From Pseudomonas sp. FEN (GTDB lineage Bacteria; Pseudomonadota; Gammaproteobacteria; Pseudomonadales; Pseudomonadaceae), in assembly GCF_904067045.1 (NCBI RefSeq), contig NZ_CAJFDC010000014.1, forward strand, positions 356,118 to 420,117: a stretch of 64,000 nucleotides of DNA, given 5' to 3'. Shown here piece by piece: positions 25,407-35,082 of this stretch (the stretch's first letter is position 1; every line of letters begins with the position of its first letter). A program made the translations under genes and the position numbers. The notes beneath the pieces are model-generated. The model saw nothing but the letters and a program-made list of their open reading frames with translations, was not told the origin of the DNA and made no database searches.

Positions 25407-27272
25407 ATGCGACTGGCCCTATCCCTGCTACTCACTACCCTGACCCTGTTTCCCGGCCTGTCCGCCAACGCAGCCCCCGCGCAGCACGCATTGACGGTCT
25501 ACGGCGAACCGGCCAAGTACCCCGCCGGCTTCAGCCACTTCAACTACACCAACCCGCGCGCGCCCAAGGGCGGCAGCCTGCGCCGCTCGGCCATCGAGAT
25601 CGGCCAGTTCGACCATATCCTGCCCTATGTCGACAAAGGCACCGGCGTCACCCAGATCGACGGCTGGATCTACTCCCCGCTGGCCGTGCGCTCCCTGGAC
25701 GAGCCCTACACCGTCTACGGTCTGGTGGCGGAAAAAATGCAGCGCAGCGATGACGGTCTGTCCCTGCGCTTCTACCTGAACCCCAAGGCCCGCTTCGCCG
25801 ACGGCACCCCCATCGGCGCCGAAGACGTGCGCTACACCTACAACCTGCTGATGACCCAGGGCAGCCTCAGCTATCGCATGCAGTTCGAAGCGGTCAAAGA
25901 CGTCGAAGTCGAATCGCCGACCCAGATCCGCTTCGACTTCAAGAACACCGACAACCGCTCGCTGCCACTGGATCTCGCCAGCTTGCCGGTGTTGCCGGAG
26001 CACTGGTGGAAGACCCGCGACTTCGCCGACGGCGGCGGTTATGAAGCCCCGCTGGGCAGCGGCCCCTATCGGGTGAGCAAGATCGACTCCGGGCGCAGCA
26101 TCACCTTCACCCGCAATGCCGACTGGTGGGGCAAGGACCTGCCGGTCAGCCGCGGGCTCTACAACTTCGACCGTTTCACCATCGAGTACTTCGGCGACAC
26201 CGACGTCGCCCGCCAGGTCCTGCGTGGCGGCGCCTATGACTACAACCGCGAGTTTTCCGCCACTGGCTACTCCATTGGCTACAACAGCCCGGCCCTCAGC
26301 GATGGCCGCCTGCAGAAGGCCCATCTGGCACAGGAGGCGCCGCAAGCCGCCCAGGGCTACCTGTTCAACCTGCAAAATCCGCTGTTCCAGGACCGCCGGG
26401 TGCGCGAGGCCCTGGCCATGCTCTGGGACTTCGAATGGAGCAACCGGCAGATGATGCGCAATATGTACATCCGCCAGCAGAGCTTCTTCTCCAACACCGC
26501 CCTGGCCGCGCGGCAGTTGCCCGACCAGGCGGAACTGGCGATCCTCGAACCACTGCGCGGACAGATTCCCGACGAAGTTTTCAACCAAGTCTTCGAAGCG
26601 CCGAAAACCGACGCCAGCGGCAACCTGCGGGACAAGCAGCTGCAAGCCCTGGCCCTGCTGGAACAGGCTGGCTGGAAACCCGACGGCGACCGTTTGGTCA
26701 ACGCCCAGGGCGAACCGCTGAGCTTCACCTTCCTCAACGCCCAGAACGGCATGGAGCGACTGCTGTTGCCGTACAAGCGCAACCTGGCGCAGATCGGCAT
26801 CCACATGGATATCCGCCGCATCGACGCCTCACAGTACGTCAACCGCCTCAAGGCCCGCGACTATGACATGATCGTCAGCGGCTACCCGGTCACCACCTCG
26901 CCGGGCATCGAACTGTACAACTACTTTGGTTCCGCCGCGGCCAACGACCCCGGATCGAGTAATTTCATGGTCCTGAAAAACCCTGCCGTGGACAGCCTGA
27001 TCAACGGCCTGATCAAGGCCGATACACAAGCGCGGATGCTCAGCTACGCACATGCTCTGGACCGGGTACTGCAATGGAACTACTACTGGATTCCCAACTA
27101 TTACCCGCCGGGCGCTTCGACGGTCTGGTGGAACCGCTTCGGCATCCCCAGGGAGCAGGCCAGCAATGACCCTGCCGTCGAAACCTGGTGGGAAGTCAGC
27201 CCGACCCCACTGACCAACGAACAGATGAGCGCCGAACTGATCAAGCGCGGCAGTTCCGGAGGACAGCACTGA
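25407..27272 (+). CDS. yejA: Periplasmic substrate-binding protein of a peptide ABC transporter (YejA-like)
   Basis: 621 residues from ATG 25407, chosen because a clear signal peptide follows (MRLALSLLLTTLTLFPGLSA); the in-frame extension upstream runs through repeat-like DNA. It belongs to solute-binding family 5: ALTVYGEPAKYPAGFSHFNYTNP then KGGSLR. The C-terminal lobe has the usual YDMIVSGYPVTTSPG and YYWIPNYYPPG pattern seen in YejA/microcin C binding proteins. The stop overlaps the permease start (TGATG), forming one operon. Confidence 0.88.
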   Translation: MRLALSLLLTTLTLFPGLSANAAPAQHALTVYGEPAKYPAGFSHFNYTNPRAPKGGSLRRSAIEIGQFDHILPYVDKGTGVTQIDGWIYSPLAVRSLDEPYTVYGLVAEKMQRSDDGLSLRFYLNPKARFADGTPIGAEDVRYTYNLLMTQGSLSYRMQFEAVKDVEVESPTQIRFDFKNTDNRSLPLDLASLPVLPEHWWKTRDFADGGGYEAPLGSGPYRVSKIDSGRSITFTRNADWWGKDLPVSRGLYNFDRFTIEYFGDTDVARQVLRGGAYDYNREFSATGYSIGYNSPALSDGRLQKAHLAQEAPQAAQGYLFNLQNPLFQDRRVREALAMLWDFEWSNRQMMRNMYIRQQSFFSNTALAARQLPDQAELAILEPLRGQIPDEVFNQVFEAPKTDASGNLRDKQLQALALLEQAGWKPDGDRLVNAQGEPLSFTFLNAQNGMERLLLPYKRNLAQIGIHMDIRRIDASQYVNRLKARDYDMIVSGYPVTTSPGIELYNYFGSAAANDPGSSNFMVLKNPAVDSLINGLIKADTQARMLSYAHALDRVLQWNYYWIPNYYPPGASTVWWNRFGIPREQASNDPAVETWWEVSPTPLTNEQMSAELIKRGSSGGQH

Positions 27273-28333
27273 TGCTGGCGTATACCCTGCGGCGGCTGCT
27301 GTTGATCATCCCGACGCTGCTGATGATCCTGCTGGTCAACTTCGTCATCGTCCAGGCCGCGCCAGGCGGGCCGGTGGAACAGGCCATCGCCCGCTTGCAG
27401 GGCATCGGCGGCGGTGGCGCCCTGGGCGGTGGCGGCGACACCGTGCAGGGCGCCTCGCGAGCCAGTCGTGGCCTGGATCCCAAGCTGATCGCGGACATCG
27501 AGCGCCAGTACGGTTTCGACAAACCGGCCCCCGAGCGCTTCTGGCTGATGCTCAAGCGCTACGCCAGCCTGGATTTCGGCAAGAGCTTCTTTCGCGGCGC
27601 CGACGTCACCGACCTGATCCTCGACAAGATGCCGGTGACCATTTCCCTCGGGCTCTGGGCGACGCTGATCACTTATCTGGTGTCGATCCCCCTGGGCATC
27701 CGCAAGGCGACCCACAATGGCAGCCGCTTCGATGTCTGGAGCAGCACCGCCATCGTCATCGGCTACGCCATGCCGGCATTCCTGTTCGCCATGCTGCTGA
27801 TCGTCGCGTTCGCCGGCGGCACCTCGCTGAACTGGTTCCCGGTGCGCGGGCTGGTGTCGGAGAACTTCGACCAGCTCTCGACCCTGGGCAAGATCGCCGA
27901 CTACTTCTGGCATCTGGTGCTGCCGGTTACCTCGCTGGTGATCGGCGGTTTCGCCACCCTGACCATGCTCACCAAGAACTCCTTCCTCAATGAAATCACC
28001 CGCCAGTACGTAGTCACGGCCCGGGCCAAGGGCATGAGCGAACGGCGCGTGCTTTACGGCCATGTGTTTCGCAACGCCATGCTGCTGGTGGTCTCGGGTA
28101 TCCCCCAGGCCTTTATCAGTGTGTTCTTCGCCGGCTCGCTGCTGATCGAAGTGATTTTTTCCCTCGACGGCCTGGGCCGCCTGAGCTACGAAGCCGCGGT
28201 GTCGCGCGATTATCCCGTGGTGTTCGGCTCACTGTTTATCTTCACCCTGTTCGGCCTCCTGATAAAACTCGTCGGCGACCTCTGCTACACCCTGGTCGAC
28301 CCACGCATCGACTTCGCCTCAAGGAATGCCTGA
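27272..28333 (+). CDS. yejB: ABC transporter permease (YejB-like)
   Basis: 353 residues with about six transmembrane helices. It starts MLAYTLRRLLLIIPTLLMILLVNFVIVQAAPGGPVEQ, the DppB/YejB N-terminus, and carries the extended periplasmic loop typical of YejB. The EAA cytoplasmic loop that meets the ATPase is RQYVVTARAKGMSERRVLYGHVFRNA. It forms the channel with the next permease for uptake of short peptides or microcin-C-like compounds. Start and stop codons overlap both neighbours. Confidence 0.92.
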   Translation: MLAYTLRRLLLIIPTLLMILLVNFVIVQAAPGGPVEQAIARLQGIGGGGALGGGGDTVQGASRASRGLDPKLIADIERQYGFDKPAPERFWLMLKRYASLDFGKSFFRGADVTDLILDKMPVTISLGLWATLITYLVSIPLGIRKATHNGSRFDVWSSTAIVIGYAMPAFLFAMLLIVAFAGGTSLNWFPVRGLVSENFDQLSTLGKIADYFWHLVLPVTSLVIGGFATLTMLTKNSFLNEITRQYVVTARAKGMSERRVLYGHVFRNAMLLVVSGIPQAFISVFFAGSLLIEVIFSLDGLGRLSYEAAVSRDYPVVFGSLFIFTLFGLLIKLVGDLCYTLVDPRIDFASRNA

Positions 28334-29351
28334 TGCTCAGACTCTCGCCCGTGAGCCGGCGCCGGCTCGAGCGTTTCAAGGCCAACCGGCGTGGCTGGTG
28401 GTCGCTGTGGTTGTTCACCGCGCTGTTCGTCCTGAGCCTGGGTGGCGAACTGATCGCCAACGACAAGCCGCTGGTGCTCAGCTACCAGGGCTCGCTGTAT
28501 TTCCCGGTGTTCAAGCGCTATACCGAACGGGAGTTCGGCGGCCAGTTACCGTTCCAGGCCGACTACCGTAGCGACTACGTGCGCCAATTGATCACCAAGG
28601 ATGGTGGCTGGATGCTGTTCCCACCGATCCCGTTCAGTGCCGATACGCCCAACTACGACCTCAACAAGCCGGCCCCCAGCCCACCCACCCGGGAGAACTG
28701 GCTGGGCACCGACGACCAGTCCCGGGATGTACTCGCACGGGTGATCTTCGGCGCCCGGGTATCGATTCTGTTCGCCCTCGCCCTGACCGCCGTCAGTGCT
28801 CTGATCGGCGTCTCCGCCGGCGCCCTGCAGGGCTACTACGGCGGTTGGGTCGACCTGCTCGGCCAACGCCTGCTGGAAGTCTGGTCCGGTCTGCCGGTGC
28901 TGTACCTGCTGATCATCCTGTCCGGCTTCGTCGAACCGAATTTCTGGTGGTTGCTGGGCATCATGGCGCTGTTCTCCTGGCTGGCCCTGGTCGACGTGGT
29001 GCGCGCCGAGTTCCTTCGCGGACGCAACCTGGAATACGTCAAGGCCGCCCGGGCCCTGGGCCTGACCGACCGCAAGATCATCCTGCGGCACATCCTGCCC
29101 AACGCCATGAACGCCACCCTGACCTACCTGCCGTTCATTCTCACCGGGGCCATTTCGACCCTGACCGCGCTGGACTTCCTCGGCTTCGGCATGCCCGCCG
29201 GCAGCGCCTCCCTGGGCGAACTGATCGGCCAGGGCAAGCAGAACCTGCAAGCACCCTGGCTGGGCTTCACCGCCTTCTTCACCCTGGCATTGATCCTCTC
29301 CCTGCTGGTGTTTGTCGGCGAAGCGCTGCGCGACGCCTTCGACCCCCGCTC

Positions 29352-29355
<4 letters not shown>
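28333..29355 (+). CDS. yejE: ABC transporter permease (YejE-like)
   Basis: 340 residues. The N-terminal FKANRRGWWSLWLFTALFVLSLGGELIANDKPL is diagnostic for YejE. The EAA loop reads EYVKAARALGLTDRKIILRHILPNA. It pairs with the YejB-like permease in the inner membrane. Its ATG overlaps the preceding TGA and its stop overlaps the ATPase start (ATGA), so all four genes are tightly coupled. Confidence 0.93.
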
Positions 29356-30950
<1,595 letters not shown>

Positions 30951-30984
30951 TCGATCGCCGCCGCGCCGGCAACGGACATCCGCC

Positions 30985-32481
30985 ATGACCGATACCGAAA
31001 GCCTCAAGGACTACCAGCAAGTTCGCCTGCTGGCGATTCGTTCGTTGTTTGAAATCATCGAGCAATCCAGCGAAGGCACGGTGATCGTCGACCGCGACGC
31101 CAACATCGTCTGGATGAACGAGCGCTACGCCCGACGCTTCGGCCTGGCCAGTGCCGGCGAAGCCATCGGCCGCGCCTGCGAAAGCGTGATTCCCGGCAGC
31201 CTGCTGCGCGAGGTGGTACGCACCGGCCACCCGATCCTGCTCGACCTGCAAGACACGCCCAAGGAACCTCTGGTGGTCATGCGCCTGCCGATCCACGATG
31301 GCGCCGGCGCGGTGATCGGCGCCATCGGCTTCGCCCTGTTCGACGAACTGCGCAGCCTGTCGCCGCTGCTCAAGCGCTACCAGAGCATGCAGGCCGAACT
31401 GGCCTCGACCCGCTCGCTGCTGCGCTCGCGACAGACCAAATACAACTTCGCCCATTTCATTGGCACCAGCGCCGCGAGCCTGGAAGTCAAGCGCCGGGCC
31501 CGACGCGGTGCCAGCAGCGACTCGCCGGTCCTGCTACTGGGGGAAACCGGCACCGGCAAGGAACTGCTCGCCCAGGCGATTCACAGCGCCTCGCCGCGGG
31601 CGCACAAAGCCTTTGTCAGCATCAACAGCGCGGCGATTCCGGAGACCTTGCTGGAGGCCGAGTTCTTTGGCACCGCGCCGGGGGCCTTCACCGGCGCGGA
31701 TCGCAAGGGCCGCCCCGGCAAGTTGCAGATCGCCCAGGGCGGCACCTTGTTTCTCGATGAAATCGGCGATATGCCGCTGCCTCTGCAAAGCAAGTTGTTG
31801 CGGGTATTGCAGGAGAAGGAGTTCGAGCCGGTGGGCTCCAACGAGGTGCTGCGCAGCGATGTACGGGTGATCGCCGCCACCTCCAGCGACCTTGAGGCGG
31901 CCATCCAGCGCGGCGAGTTTCGCGCCGACTTGTATTACCGGCTCAACGTGCTGCCGATCCAGGTACCGCCCTTGCGCGAACGCCTGGAGGATCTGCCGGC
32001 GCTGAGCGAGGCGATTCTCGAAGAGCTGCGCAGCCACCATGAACTGGCGACCGAGGCCCTGGAGTTGCTGGGCCGGCACGCCTGGCCGGGGAATGTCCGC
32101 GAGCTGCGCAATGTACTGGAGCGGGCGGCCCTGTTGAGCGATACGCAGGTTTTGAGCGCGGCCGATATTCGCGGGGCGATTGGTACCTTCAGACCGTTCG
32201 AACGGCCACAGGGACAGGCCCTGGAGCCGCAGGGCAACGAGACGTTCAGCGCGGCACGGGAGCGTTTTGATCGACAGTTGATCGAGACGACTCTTGCGCA
32301 GTGTGCAGGAAAAGTGGAAGACGCCGCACACAGGCTGGGCTTGGGTAGATCGACCCTGTACAAGAAAATGCTTGCCTTGGGTCTCTCTCAATCTCAACAG
32401 AGAGACAGCAATCCCAAAATAGAGACTATCTCCTGTGGGAGCGGAGCTTGCCCGCGAAGAACGATAACGCGGTCTCCCTGA
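30985..32481 (+). CDS. hbcR: Sigma-54 dependent enhancer-binding regulator of 3-hydroxybutyrate use
   Basis: 498 residues: an N-terminal PAS-like sensor (about 15-125), a AAA+ domain with Walker A GETGTGKE (186-193), the sigma-54 contact GAFTGA (233-238) and Walker B TLFLDE, and a Fis-type HTH (CAGKVEDAAHRLGLGRSTLYKK). It lies next to a GntP-family permease, a 3-hydroxybutyrate dehydrogenase and an acetoacetyl-CoA synthetase, the arrangement of P. aeruginosa PA2005 (HbcR). A -24/-12 promoter precedes the permease. The last ~30 residues come from the arm of a REP-type repeat and look like a recent extension. Confidence 0.85.
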   Translation: MTDTESLKDYQQVRLLAIRSLFEIIEQSSEGTVIVDRDANIVWMNERYARRFGLASAGEAIGRACESVIPGSLLREVVRTGHPILLDLQDTPKEPLVVMRLPIHDGAGAVIGAIGFALFDELRSLSPLLKRYQSMQAELASTRSLLRSRQTKYNFAHFIGTSAASLEVKRRARRGASSDSPVLLLGETGTGKELLAQAIHSASPRAHKAFVSINSAAIPETLLEAEFFGTAPGAFTGADRKGRPGKLQIAQGGTLFLDEIGDMPLPLQSKLLRVLQEKEFEPVGSNEVLRSDVRVIAATSSDLEAAIQRGEFRADLYYRLNVLPIQVPPLRERLEDLPALSEAILEELRSHHELATEALELLGRHAWPGNVRELRNVLERAALLSDTQVLSAADIRGAIGTFRPFERPQGQALEPQGNETFSAARERFDRQLIETTLAQCAGKVEDAAHRLGLGRSTLYKKMLALGLSQSQQRDSNPKIETISCGSGACPRRTITRSP

Positions 32482-32524
32482 AACACCGCGTGGCCCGTAT
32501 TCGCGGGCAAGCTCCGCTCCCACA
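32437..32524. repeat. REP-type inverted repeat overlapping the regulator 3' end
   Basis: CCTGTGGGAGCGGAGCTTGC at the left is the inverse of GCAAGCTCCGCTCCCACAGG at the right, around a GC-rich centre. It covers the last codons of the enhancer-binding regulator and could also act as a transcriptional terminator-like stem. Confidence 0.85.
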
Positions 32525-32581
32525 GGAAGTCGGGGGGGCCTGACAGCCGGGACACCCTCCGGTTCAACTCGACAACCAAAC

Positions 32582-32599
32582 TGTCTCACTTCAGAGACA
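32582..32599. promoter_or_regulatory. Likely upstream activating site for the sigma-54 regulator
   Basis: TGTCTC-N6-GAGACA is a perfect palindrome 63 bp upstream of the -24 element of the permease promoter, a normal distance for an enhancer site. A related inverted repeat, GTCTCTCT with AGAGAGAC, lies at 32381-32406 inside the regulator's coding end. Confidence 0.6.
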
Positions 32600-32661
32600 A
32601 TCTCATAATCCATCGCTATAACAAAACAATAAATCCCTTTAGTTTCAACAACTTAAATAAA

Positions 32662-32678
32662 TGGCACAAAACTGGCAA
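32662..32678 (+). promoter_or_regulatory. Sigma-54 (-24/-12) promoter
   Basis: TGGCAC-N5-TGGCA has the required GG (32663-32664) and GC (32675-32676) separated by 10 bases. It lies 55 bp before the GntP-family permease start, downstream of the palindromic activating site and the enhancer-binding regulator gene. Confidence 0.75.
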
Positions 32679-32732
32679 CCCCCACAGGAGATTCAGACCT
32701 AACCTACAAAAATAACAATTTGGAGACACACC

Positions 32733-34124
32733 ATGAGTGTGATCATCGCCCTTGCGGCGCTGGCGTTACTGATGCTGGCCGCCTACCGTGGCTACAGCGT
32801 CATCCTGTTTGCCCCCATCGCCGCCCTCGGCGCCGTCCTGCTCACCGACCCGTCCGCCGTCGCTCCCGCCTTCACCGGAGTGTTCATGGAGAAAATGGTC
32901 GGCTTCGTCAAACTCTACTTCCCGGTATTCCTGCTCGGCGCCGTGTTCGGCAAGCTGATCGAGCTGTCCGGGTTCTCGCGCGCCATCGTCGCCGCCGCCA
33001 TCCGCCTGTTCGGCACCCGTCAGGCGATGCTGGTGATCGTGCTGGTCTGCGCCTTGCTCACCTACGGTGGCGTCTCGCTGTTCGTGGTGGTGTTCGCGGT
33101 CTACCCGTTTGCCGCCGAGATGTTTCGCCAGAGCGATATCCCCAAGCGCCTGATCCCGGCCACCATTGCCCTCGGCGCGTTCTCCTTCACCATGGACGCC
33201 CTGCCCGGCACGCCGCAGATCCAGAACATCATTCCCAGCACCTTCTTCAATACCACCGCCTGGGCCGCGCCCTGGCTGGGGCTGATCGGTACGCTCTTCG
33301 TGTTCTGCGCCGGCATGCTGTTCCTGCAACGCCAGCGCAACCGCGCCCAGCGCGCGGGCGAAGGCTACGGCACGGAACTGCGCAACGAACCGGAAACCGC
33401 CGAGGATATCCAGCTGCCCAACCCCTGGGTCGCCCTCTCGCCGCTGTTGCTGGTCGGCATCATGAACCTGCTGTTCACCCACTGGATCCCACTCTGGTAC
33501 GGCAAGACCCACACCCTCAGCCTGGCGGGCATGAGCACGCCGGTACAGACCGATATCGCCAAGCTCACCGCCATCTGGGCGGTGCAGGCCGCGCTGCTGG
33601 TGGGCATCATCATGGTCTTGTTGTTCGGCTTCCGGGCCATTCGCGGCAAACTCGCCGAAGGCAGCAAGAGCGCGGTCGGCGGTGCCCTGCTGGCGGCGAT
33701 GAACACCGCCTCGGAATACGGCTTCGGCGCGGTCATCGCCTCGCTGCCGGGTTTCCTGGTGCTGGCCGACTGGCTCAAGAGCATTCCCAATCCGCTGGTC
33801 AACGAGGCCATCACCGTCACCCTGTTGGCCGGGATCACCGGTTCCGCCTCGGGCGGCATGAGCATCGCCCTGGCGGCGATGGCCGACAGCTTCATCAGCG
33901 CCGCGCATGCCGCGAATATCCCGCTGGAAGTCCTGCACCGGGTCGCGGCCATGGCCAGCGGCGGCATGGACACCCTGCCCCACAACGGCGCGGTGATCAC
34001 CCTGCTGGCCGTCACCGGGCTGACCCACCGGGAAGCCTACAAGGATATTTTCTGCATTACCCTGATCAAGACCCTGGCGGTCTTCGTGGTGATTGCAACG
34101 TTCTATGCCACTGGCATCGTGTGA
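32733..34124 (+). CDS. GntP-family permease, probable 3-hydroxybutyrate importer
   Basis: 463 residues with about 12 hydrophobic segments. GntP features include FVKLYFPVFLLGAVFGKLIE, YGGVSLFVVVFAVYPFA and the later AGITGSASGGMSIAL and GGMDTLPHNGAVITLL. GntP proteins carry gluconate and other hydroxy acids by proton symport. It is the first gene behind the sigma-54 promoter, 10 bp before the hydroxybutyrate dehydrogenase, so 3-hydroxybutyrate is the likely cargo. Confidence 0.85.
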   Translation: MSVIIALAALALLMLAAYRGYSVILFAPIAALGAVLLTDPSAVAPAFTGVFMEKMVGFVKLYFPVFLLGAVFGKLIELSGFSRAIVAAAIRLFGTRQAMLVIVLVCALLTYGGVSLFVVVFAVYPFAAEMFRQSDIPKRLIPATIALGAFSFTMDALPGTPQIQNIIPSTFFNTTAWAAPWLGLIGTLFVFCAGMLFLQRQRNRAQRAGEGYGTELRNEPETAEDIQLPNPWVALSPLLLVGIMNLLFTHWIPLWYGKTHTLSLAGMSTPVQTDIAKLTAIWAVQAALLVGIIMVLLFGFRAIRGKLAEGSKSAVGGALLAAMNTASEYGFGAVIASLPGFLVLADWLKSIPNPLVNEAITVTLLAGITGSASGGMSIALAAMADSFISAAHAANIPLEVLHRVAAMASGGMDTLPHNGAVITLLAVTGLTHREAYKDIFCITLIKTLAVFVVIATFYATGIV

Positions 34125-34134
34125 GGAATCGACA

Positions 34135-34905
34135 ATGAGTCTCAAAGGTAAAACCGCCCTGGTCACCGGCTCCACCAGTGGCATCGGCCTGGGTATCGCC
34201 CTGGGCCTGGCCCGGGCCGGCGCCGACCTGGTGCTCAACGGCTTTGGTGATGCCAGCGCGGTGGTCGCGCAGGTCAAGCAGTTTGGCGGGCGGGTCGGCC
34301 ATCATCCGGCCGATGTCGGCGACCCGGCGCAGATCGCCGAGATGTTCGCCTATGCCGAGCGCGAGTTCGGTGGCGTGGATATTCTGGTCAACAATGCCGG
34401 TATCCAGCATGTGGCCAGCGTGGAAGAGTTCCCGGTGGAACGCTGGGACGCGATCATCGCCATCAACCTGTCGTCGGTGTTCCACAGCACGCGCCTGGCG
34501 CTGCCGGGGATGCGCGCCAGGGGTTGGGGGCGGATCGTCAACATCGCCTCGGTGCATGGCCAGGTCGGTTCGGTGGGCAAGGCCGCCTATGTGGCGGCCA
34601 AGCATGGGGTGATCGGCCTGACCAAGGTGGTCGGCCTGGAAACCGCCACCAGCAACGTCACCTGCAATGCCCTCTGCCCGGGCTGGGTGCTCACCCCACT
34701 GGTGCAGAAACAGATCGACGACCGCGCCGCCAGCGGGGTCGATCCGCAACAGGCACAACACGATCTGCTAGCGGAGAAGCAACCGTCGCTGGAGTTCGTC
34801 ACCCCGTCACAGCTGGGCGAGCTGGTGCTGTTCCTGTGCAGCGAGGCCGCCAGCCAGGTGCGCGGCGCGGCGTGGAATATCGATGGGGGCTGGTTGGCAC
34901 AATAG
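34135..34905 (+). CDS. bdhA: 3-hydroxybutyrate dehydrogenase (SDR)
   Basis: 256 residues. The NAD-binding motif is TGSTSGIGLGIA, then NNAGIQHVASVEEFP, and the catalytic Ser-Tyr-Lys are in NIASVHGQVGSVGKAAYVAAKHG. The C-terminal CPGWVLTPLVQKQI is typical of D-3-hydroxybutyrate dehydrogenases. It oxidises (R)-3-hydroxybutyrate to acetoacetate. GAGGAAT precedes the ATG. It lies between the permease and the acetoacetyl-CoA synthetase, giving a complete import-and-activation route. Confidence 0.92.
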   Translation: MSLKGKTALVTGSTSGIGLGIALGLARAGADLVLNGFGDASAVVAQVKQFGGRVGHHPADVGDPAQIAEMFAYAEREFGGVDILVNNAGIQHVASVEEFPVERWDAIIAINLSSVFHSTRLALPGMRARGWGRIVNIASVHGQVGSVGKAAYVAAKHGVIGLTKVVGLETATSNVTCNALCPGWVLTPLVQKQIDDRAASGVDPQQAQHDLLAEKQPSLEFVTPSQLGELVLFLCSEAASQVRGAAWNIDGGWLAQ

Positions 34906-34943
34906 TTGATTGCCTGAGATCGGATCTCGAAAACAGCCCATGA

Positions 34944-35033
34944 CTTGTGGGAGCGGAGCTTGGTCCGGGCGACGTCCCGACGAAGCTTTTGGCGTTCTCG
35001 CGGCCCCTTCGCGAGCAAGCTCAGCTCCCACAA
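34944..35033. repeat. REP-type repeat between bdhA and aacS
   Basis: TGTGGGAGCGGAGCTTGGTC at the left pairs imperfectly with GAGCAAGCTCAGCTCCCACA at the right. It resembles the unit at 32437-32524 and may reduce transcription into the downstream synthetase gene. Confidence 0.75.
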
Positions 35034-35082
35034 TGATCGTGCGCTGTCAAAGATCGGTTAGAAAAACAACAAAGGAAAGACC

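Noticed and set aside
25428..26804. Minus-strand frame of 458 codons
   Set aside because: Antisense to the YejA-like gene; composition is that of a shadow frame.
32381..32406. Inverted repeat GTCTCTCT/AGAGAGAC as a second enhancer site
   Set aside because: Its half-site spacing (10 bp loop, longer arms) differs from TGTCTC-N6-GAGACA, so I mention it only as related.
32720..34138. Plus-strand frame of 472 codons
   Set aside because: It overlaps the GntP-family permease in another frame and is rich in Arg/Pro/His, typical of a high-GC shadow.
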